The notes below the pieces were generated by a model, which saw only the letters and a list, made by a program, of their open reading frames with translations, ran no database searches and was not told the DNA's origin. The position numbers were made by a program, and so were the translations under genes. Positions 59,407 through 64,000 of a stretch of DNA of 64,000 nucleotides are shown here, piece by piece. The stretch comes from Streptomyces hyderabadensis (lineage in GTDB: Bacteria; Actinomycetota; Actinomycetes; Streptomycetales; Streptomycetaceae), in assembly GCF_020404845.1 (NCBI RefSeq), contig NZ_JAIOJZ010000003.1:124001-188000 (forward strand), read 5' to 3'. Each line of letters begins with the position of its first letter. Positions within the stretch are counted from its first letter, which is position 1.

Positions 59407-60315
59407 ATGGACCACGCGGCCGCCGGCCCACCGGACGCCGGCTCGCCGGGAGCCCAGAGCCTGCCCGGCTGCTATCGCCACCCCGACCGCGAGACCGGCA
59501 TCCGCTGCACCCGCTGCGAGCGCCCGATCTGCACCGACTGCATGGTCAACGCCTCCGTCGGCTTCCACTGCCCGGACTGCGCCGCGGGCCGCACACCGGG
59601 CGGCGGCGGACCGGCCCCGGCCGCCTCCCGCCCCCGCACCCTCGCGGGCGGCACGGTCGCCGCCGACCCCCACCTCCTCACCAAGATCCTCATCGGGATC
59701 AACGTGGCGGTGTTCATCGCCGTCCAGGCGCTGCCCGACTCCTTCCTCGCCGACCTGGTGCTGATCGGGCGCTGGCCCCCGGCCCCCTACCTGCCGACCG
59801 AGGGCGTCGCGGAGGGTGAGTGGTACCGCCTGGTGACCACGATGTTCACCCACCAGGAGATCTGGCACGTCGGCTTCAACATGATCACCCTCTGGTTCCT
59901 CGGCGCCCCCCTGGAAGAAGCGCTCGGCCGAGCCCGCTACCTCGCGCTCTACCTGCTGTCCGGCCTGGCCGGCAGCGTCCTCGCCTACCTGCTCGAATCA
60001 CCCACCACGGCCACCCTCGGCGCCTCCGGCGCGATCTTCGGCCTCTTCGGCGCCACCGCCGCGCTCATGCGCCGGCGCAACGCGGACATGCGGCCGGTCG
60101 TCATCCTGCTGGCGATCAGCCTGATCTTCACCTTCACCCGCGAGAACATCTCCTGGCAGGCCCACCTCGGCGGCCTCGTCGCGGGCGCCGTCATCGGCTA
60201 CGCCATGCTCCAGGCCCCCCGTGAGCGCCGCTCGCTCGTCCAGTACGGCACCTGTGCGCTGGTCCTCCTGGTCGTCGTCGGACTGACCCTGTTGAGGACG
60301 GTCCAGCTCACCTGA
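59407..60315 (+). CDS. Rhomboid family intramembrane serine protease with N-terminal zinc ribbon
   Basis: 302 residues. A cysteine-rich domain (about 18-60; CYRHPDRETGIRCTRC, ICTDC, HCPDC) precedes the rhomboid core. HVGFNMITLW carries the HxxxN oxyanion residue, GASGAIFG the nucleophile serine, and WQAHLGGLVAGAVIG the catalytic histidine. It cleaves membrane-protein helices; the substrate is unknown. GAGGGG precedes the ATG at 59407. It ends at the DnaA-box-rich gap. Confidence 0.92.
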   Translation: MDHAAAGPPDAGSPGAQSLPGCYRHPDRETGIRCTRCERPICTDCMVNASVGFHCPDCAAGRTPGGGGPAPAASRPRTLAGGTVAADPHLLTKILIGINVAVFIAVQALPDSFLADLVLIGRWPPAPYLPTEGVAEGEWYRLVTTMFTHQEIWHVGFNMITLWFLGAPLEEALGRARYLALYLLSGLAGSVLAYLLESPTTATLGASGAIFGLFGATAALMRRRNADMRPVVILLAISLIFTFTRENISWQAHLGGLVAGAVIGYAMLQAPRERRSLVQYGTCALVLLVVVGLTLLRTVQLT

Positions 60316-60323
60316 GCGCCCGG

Positions 60324-60533
60324 TTGTCCACAGAAGGTGGCGGATCTTGTGCACAGCGTGCGGGAACACGTGTGCCCCCTGTAGCTGACCAGTGTTTGTG
60401 CAGGTCAGCCAGGGGGCGAACGTGTTTTCGGAAGCTGGGCCCAGCCGGTACTTCCGTCACACCGGCGTCAATGCCCGAGGGGTTATCCACAGATCGTCTT
60501 TCTTTTCCCCATGTGGATAACGCCTGTGGATAA
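60324..60533. promoter_or_regulatory. Cluster of five DnaA boxes between convergent genes
   Basis: TTGTCCACA (60324-60332, perfect), TTGTGCACA (60347-60355), TTATCCACA (60483-60491) and, on the minus strand, TTATCCACA at 60512-60520 and 60525-60533. Each differs from consensus by at most one base, better than most boxes in oriC. It lies between the 3' ends of the rhomboid and crgA genes, about 28 kb from oriC. Confidence 0.75.
60374..60417. terminator. Bulged hairpin between rhomboid and crgA genes
   Basis: GCCCCCTG-TA-GCTGACC pairs with GGTCAGC-CAGGGGGC (two-base bulge) around a 12-base loop, likely a shared terminator within the DnaA-box cluster. Confidence 0.65.
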
Positions 60534-60581
60534 CTCCGTGGAACAGCCTTGGGCAGAGCTACTGCTCCGCCACCGCCGGGG

Positions 60582-60836
60582 CTACTTCCACTGCGTGGAG
60601 ACGCCGAACCCCGCGGCGATGAATCCGAAGCCCACCACGATGTTCCAGTTGCCCAGGGAGTCGATCGGCAGCGAACCGTCGGTGACGTAGAAGACGACGA
60701 TCCAGGCCAGGCCGATGACGAACATGGCCAGCATGACCGGCGCCACCCAGCCGCGGTTGGTCAGCTTGATGCTGGCCGCCTGCTTCGAGGGCGGCGGCGT
60801 GTAATCGGCCTTCTTGCGGATACGTGACTTCGGCAC
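60582..60836 (-). CDS. crgA: Cell division inhibitor/divisome protein CrgA
   Basis: 84 residues, the S. coelicolor length. It starts [15 protein letters not shown], then has two helices ([20 protein letters not shown] and [14 protein letters not shown]). CrgA influences FtsZ-ring formation in aerial hyphae and binds divisome proteins in mycobacteria. The GTG start is preceded by AGGAGA. It is divergent from the DUF881 gene and convergent with the rhomboid gene. Confidence 0.96.
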   Translation of the reverse strand: MPKSRIRKKADYTPPPSKQAASIKLTNRGWVAPVMLAMFVIGLAWIVVFYVTDGSLPIDSLGNWNIVVGFGFIAAGFGVSTQWK

Positions 60837-60987
60837 GAGGGTCTCTCCTGTCGATGCGCTGCGTGGCCGCGCAGGGAACGGGGCTCGGTCTCGGTGGGCG
60901 GCGTACATGGGACAAGGGGACTCTGAGCGCTCCCCCGGGCGTCCGTTAGCGTAGTCCTTCCGTGGCGCCGAAGGAGATAAGGGTACG

Positions 60988-61767
60988 TTGAGCAATTCTG
61001 CCGACTCCCCCGGGACGGGATCCAGCCCTGTCCGCCGACGCCGTTTCCGGCCCGTGCGGGTGCTCACGGCGGCCGTCTTCGCGCTCGCGGGACTGATTTT
61101 CTTCACCAGCTTCAATACCGCGAAGGGCACCAATATCCGTACGGACGCCTCTTTGCTCAAGTTGTCCGATCTCATCCACGAGCGCAGCCGCGAGAACGGC
61201 GATCTGGAGGAGTCCAACGGAGCCCTGCGCGAGGACGTCGAATCGCTCGCCGAGCGTGACGACGGCCGCACGAAGTCGGAGGACGACAAACTCGCGGCGC
61301 TGGAGGAGAAGGCGGGCACGCAGAAGCTGACGGGCGAGGCGATCACCGTCACGCTCGACGACGCCCCGCCGGACGCCACCGCGAAGCTCCCGGGCTACCC
61401 GGAACCGCAGCCCGACTACCTGGTGATCCACCAGCAGGACCTCCAGGCCGTGGTGAACGCCCTGTGGCAGGGCGGCGCGAAGGGCATCAAGGTCATGGAC
61501 CAGCGGCTGATCTCCACCAGCGCGGTGCGCTGCGTGGGCAACACCCTGATCCTCCAGGGCCGCGTCTACTCACCGCCGTACAAGATCCAGGCGGTCGGGG
61601 ATCCGGAGGACCTGAAGAACGCGCTGGCGAAGTCGCCCGCGATCCAGAACTACATGGTCTACGTCAACGTGTACGGGCTCGGCTGGAAGGTCGAGGAGGA
61701 CGGGCGGGTGACGCTGCCGGGCTACTCGGGCGCCGCGGACCTGCACTATGCCCAGCCTGTGGATTAG
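60988..61767 (+). CDS. DUF881 family membrane-anchored protein
   Basis: 259 residues. A basic cytoplasmic tip (RRRRFRPV), one helix ([18 protein letters not shown]), a predicted coiled coil (about 50-115; [20 protein letters not shown]) and a conserved external DUF881 domain ([29 protein letters not shown] [20 protein letters not shown]) follow. DUF881 proteins are linked to sporulation and division in Gram-positives. It uses a TTG start after AAGGAG. A division-related role fits its place next to crgA. Confidence 0.9.
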   Translation: MSNSADSPGTGSSPVRRRRFRPVRVLTAAVFALAGLIFFTSFNTAKGTNIRTDASLLKLSDLIHERSRENGDLEESNGALREDVESLAERDDGRTKSEDDKLAALEEKAGTQKLTGEAITVTLDDAPPDATAKLPGYPEPQPDYLVIHQQDLQAVVNALWQGGAKGIKVMDQRLISTSAVRCVGNTLILQGRVYSPPYKIQAVGDPEDLKNALAKSPAIQNYMVYVNVYGLGWKVEEDGRVTLPGYSGAADLHYAQPVD

Positions 61768-61849
61768 CACCGTTCCGAGGCGCCCCGCGCCGCTAGTCTG
61801 GTGCGGTACGGCGTGAGTCTGGCGCCGTGGGCGCGACGGAAGGGACGGC

Positions 61850-62011
61850 ATGTACGGCTGGATCTGGCGGCATCTGCCGGGGAACGCGTGGGTGAAGGCG
61901 CTGCTCTCGCTCATGCTGGCGATGATCGTGGTCTACGTCCTCTTCCAGTACGTCTTCCCGTGGGCCGAACCGCTGCTCCCCTTCAACGATGTGACGGTGG
62001 ACAACCAGTGA
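61850..62011 (+). CDS. 53-residue single-pass membrane protein
   Basis: MYGWIWRHLPGNAWVKALLS, then a helix (LMLAMIVVYVLFQYVFPW) and an acidic end (FNDVTVDNQ). AGGGACGG precedes the ATG. Its stop overlaps the amidotransferase start (GTGA), so translation is coupled. A gene of this size stands at the same place in S. coelicolor. Function unknown. Confidence 0.85.
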   Translation: MYGWIWRHLPGNAWVKALLSLMLAMIVVYVLFQYVFPWAEPLLPFNDVTVDNQ

Positions 62012-62646
62012 GCGCGCGCATCCTCGTCGTCGACAACTACGACAGCTTCGTCTTCAACCTGGTCCAGTACCTCTACCAGCTCGGTGCCGAGTGCGAGGTG
62101 CTGCGCAACGACGAGGTGTCGACGGCGCACGCCCAGGACGGCTTCGACGGCGTCCTGCTCTCGCCCGGCCCGGGCACGCCCGAGCAGGCGGGCGTCTGCG
62201 TCGACATGGTCCGGCACTGCGCGGCGACCGGGGTGCCGGTCTTCGGCGTCTGCCTGGGCATGCAGTCGATGCAGGTGGCGTACGGCGGCGTGGTGGACCG
62301 GGCGCCCGAGCTGCTGCACGGCAAGACCTCGCCGGTCGAGCACTCGGACAAGGGCGTCTTCGCGGGCCTGCCCTCGCCCTTCACGGCCACGCGGTACCAC
62401 TCGCTGGCGGCGGAGCCGGCCACGGTCCCGGCGGAGCTGGAGGTGACGGCCCGCACCCCGGACGGGATCGTGATGGGCCTGCGCCACCGGGAACTGCCGG
62501 TGGAGGGCGTGCAGTTCCACCCGGAGTCGGTGCTCACCGAGCACGGGCACCGGATGCTGGCCAACTGGCTGGTGGAGTGCGGCGACCAGGACGCGGTGGC
62601 GAGGTCGGCGGGGCTCGCCCCGGTGGTGGGCAGGGCCACGGCGTGA
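62008..62646 (+). CDS. pabA: Class I glutamine amidotransferase, PabA/TrpG type
   Basis: 212 residues. Start ARILVVDNYDSFVFNLVQYL, oxyanion segment LLSPGPGTPEQAG, nucleophile FGVCLGMQ (Cys) and VQFHPESV (His-x-Glu) form the complete triad. It supplies ammonia to an aminodeoxychorismate or anthranilate synthase; no partner subunit is encoded nearby. GTGA overlaps link it to the genes on both sides. The folate versus tryptophan role is undecided by sequence alone. Confidence 0.9.
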   Translation: MSARILVVDNYDSFVFNLVQYLYQLGAECEVLRNDEVSTAHAQDGFDGVLLSPGPGTPEQAGVCVDMVRHCAATGVPVFGVCLGMQSMQVAYGGVVDRAPELLHGKTSPVEHSDKGVFAGLPSPFTATRYHSLAAEPATVPAELEVTARTPDGIVMGLRHRELPVEGVQFHPESVLTEHGHRMLANWLVECGDQDAVARSAGLAPVVGRATA

Positions 62647-63710
62647 CCGCGCTGCGCCCCGAGCGCGACTCCGGCACGGCCGGTGACCAGGGATCCTCGT
62701 ACGGGCAGCCGTACGGGGATTCCGGTGCGTTCGGGGGCGGTTGGTACGAGGAGCAGTACCCGCAGCCGCTCCTCGACGACGAGACGGTGGCGCTGCGGAT
62801 CCCGGAGCCCCCGGCGCGCCCGACGGTCGCCGAGACGGGAGCCGAGACCGGAGCCGAAACCGGAGCCGCCGGGACCGGCCCCGTGGGCGGGGGGCGCGCG
62901 GCCCGCCGGAAGGCCGCGAAACGGCGTCACGGGCGCCGTGGGGCGCCCCGGGACCAGTCGCCGGGGGAAGAGGCCGCGGAGACCGCGAAGGCGCCTCTGT
63001 CGCGCGTGGAGGCCCGTCGGCAGGCACGGGCGCGCAAGCCCGGCGCTGCGGTGATCGCCAGCCGGGCGATCGGTGAGATCTTCATCACGACCGGTGTGCT
63101 GATGCTGCTGTTCGTCACCTACCAGCTGTGGTGGACGAACGTGCGGGCGCACGCCCAGGCGAACCAGGCCGCCAGCAGCCTCCAGGACGACTGGGCGAGC
63201 GGCAAGCGCAGTCCGGGGACGTTCGAACCCGGTCAGGGCTTCGCGCTGCTGCACATTCCCAAGCTGGACGTGGTGGTGCCGATCGCGGAGGGCATCAGCA
63301 GCAAGAAGGTGCTGGACCGGGGCATGGTCGGGCACTACGCGGAGGAGGGGCTGAAGACCGCGATGCCGGACGCGAAGACCGGCAACTTCGGGCTCGCGGG
63401 CCACCGCAACACGCACGGCGAGCCGTTCCGGTACATCAACAAGCTGGAGCCGGGCGACCCGATCGTGGTGGAGACGCAGGACAAGTACTTCGTCTACAAG
63501 ATGGCCTCGATCCTGCCGGTGACGTCGCCCAGCAACGTGAGCGTGCTGGACCCGGTCCCGAAGCAGTCGGGCTTCAAGGGACCCGGCCGCTACATCACCC
63601 TCACCACCTGCACGCCCGAGTTCACCAGCAAGTACCGCATGATCGTGTGGGGCAAGATGGTCGAGGAACGGCCGCGCAGCAAGGGCAAGCCGGATGCGCT
63701 CGTCAGTTAA
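62643..63710 (+). CDS. srtE1: Class E sortase (SrtE1-like)
   Basis: 355 residues. A disordered N-terminal region of about 135 (Gly/Glu then Arg/Lys-rich), one helix (IFITTGVLMLLFVTYQLWW) and the sortase barrel follow. His254 (AGHRNTHG), Cys323 (TLTTCTPEF) and Arg332 (KYRMIVWG) are the catalytic residues. Class E enzymes anchor LAxTG-bearing proteins such as long chaplins to the wall; SCO3850 and SCO3849 of S. coelicolor are this pair. It starts in the stop of pabA (GTGA). Confidence 0.92.
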   Translation: MTALRPERDSGTAGDQGSSYGQPYGDSGAFGGGWYEEQYPQPLLDDETVALRIPEPPARPTVAETGAETGAETGAAGTGPVGGGRAARRKAAKRRHGRRGAPRDQSPGEEAAETAKAPLSRVEARRQARARKPGAAVIASRAIGEIFITTGVLMLLFVTYQLWWTNVRAHAQANQAASSLQDDWASGKRSPGTFEPGQGFALLHIPKLDVVVPIAEGISSKKVLDRGMVGHYAEEGLKTAMPDAKTGNFGLAGHRNTHGEPFRYINKLEPGDPIVVETQDKYFVYKMASILPVTSPSNVSVLDPVPKQSGFKGPGRYITLTTCTPEFTSKYRMIVWGKMVEERPRSKGKPDALVS

Positions 63711-63723
63711 GGGCGGATGACCA

Positions 63724-64000
63724 GTGGCAGCGACCACCGACACGGAGCACCAGGAGCACGCCGGCGAGGACGGCCCACCGGATCCCGGGGCGGGCCGCCG
63801 CGGGCGCGGGCCCCGGCGGATCGTCGCGCAGACGGTGAGCGTCTTCGGCGAACTGCTCATCACCGCGGGCCTGGTGATGGGCCTGTTCGTCGTCTACTCG
63901 CTGTGGTGGACGAACGTGGTCGCCGACCGGGCCGCGGACAAGCAGGCCGAGAAGGTCCGTGACAACTGGGCCCAGGACCGGGTGGGCGGCGGCGGCCCGG
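63724..64000 (+). CDS. srtE2: Second class E sortase, N-terminal part (cut by window end)
   Basis: Ninety-two residues are visible: a charged N-terminus (EHAGEDGPPDPGAGRRGRGP), a helix (VFGELLITAGLVMGLFVVYS), then LWWTNVVADRAADKQAEKVR, closely paralleling the sortase just upstream (LWWTNVRAHAQAN). The catalytic domain lies beyond the window. The GTG start is 13 bases past the previous stop, with AAGGGCGG upstream. It appears to be a tandem duplicate in the same operon. Confidence 0.85.
   Translation, partial: MAATTDTEHQEHAGEDGPPDPGAGRRGRGPRRIVAQTVSVFGELLITAGLVMGLFVVYSLWWTNVVADRAADKQAEKVRDNWAQDRVGGGGP

Overview
The window is high-GC actinobacterial chromosome, and its gene order is that of the Streptomyces replication-origin region. 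From memory it matches the S. coelicolor block SCO3904 (femX) down to SCO3849 (second class E sortase). It is a core chromosome segment with one more variable stretch between two tRNA genes. Supporting signs are rpmH-dnaA-oriC-dnaN-recF-dciA-gyrB-gyrA in order, parAB beside oriC, nine exact copies of the ParB site GTTTCACGTGAAAC, a long DnaA domain II, a SigR-type promoter before trxBA, and class E sortases.

Left arm (1-29 kb). Envelope genes come first: a femX 3' end, a PLP alanine-racemase-like protein, a GT87-type membrane protein and a class A penicillin-binding protein. A PadR regulator with ino1 (inositol for mycothiol and phosphoinositides), an MFS transporter, an LppU-like protein and a tRNA nucleotidyltransferase follow. 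Next is a run shared with mycobacteria: secreted DUF6049-type protein, MurJ, a membrane pseudokinase, an ECF sigma factor, its anti-sigma factor, trxB and trxA. A GNAT gene, parB-parA, and rsmG, jag, yidC, yidD, rnpA, rpmH are transcribed leftwards, away from the origin. Eight of the nine parS sites lie here, three inside coding sequence.

Origin and replication block (29-42 kb). dnaA has a perfect DnaA box in its promoter region. oriC (about 31.4-32.3 kb) holds about 18 DnaA-box-like nonamers. dnaN, a 6-phosphogluconate dehydrogenase, recF, dciA, gyrB, gyrA and a two-TM DUF3566 protein read rightwards, followed by tRNA-Ile(GAT).

Variable stretch (42.3-56.4 kb, between tRNA-Ile and tRNA-Ala). 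It holds a 1510-residue STAND NTPase/WD40 protein with a collagen-like insertion in its NTPase domain, a membrane-anchored protein of unknown function, an orphan ferredoxin beside an FkbM-type methyltransferase, a C-rich low-complexity spacer, a glycosyltransferase/GntR pair, small secreted and membrane proteins, a Ser/Thr kinase and an HTH protein. I saw no integrase, transposase or duplicated tRNA end.

Right arm (56.4-64 kb). A cis-prenyltransferase, the ninth parS, a DUF5324-like protein, a cyclophilin, a rhomboid protease, crgA (septation inhibitor), a DUF881 protein, a 53-residue membrane protein, a pabA/trpG-type amidotransferase and two class E sortases (the second cut by the window end). 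Between the convergent rhomboid and crgA genes lies a compact group of five strong DnaA boxes, the most interesting unexplained non-coding signal here. A perfect DnaA box also lies just upstream of parA.
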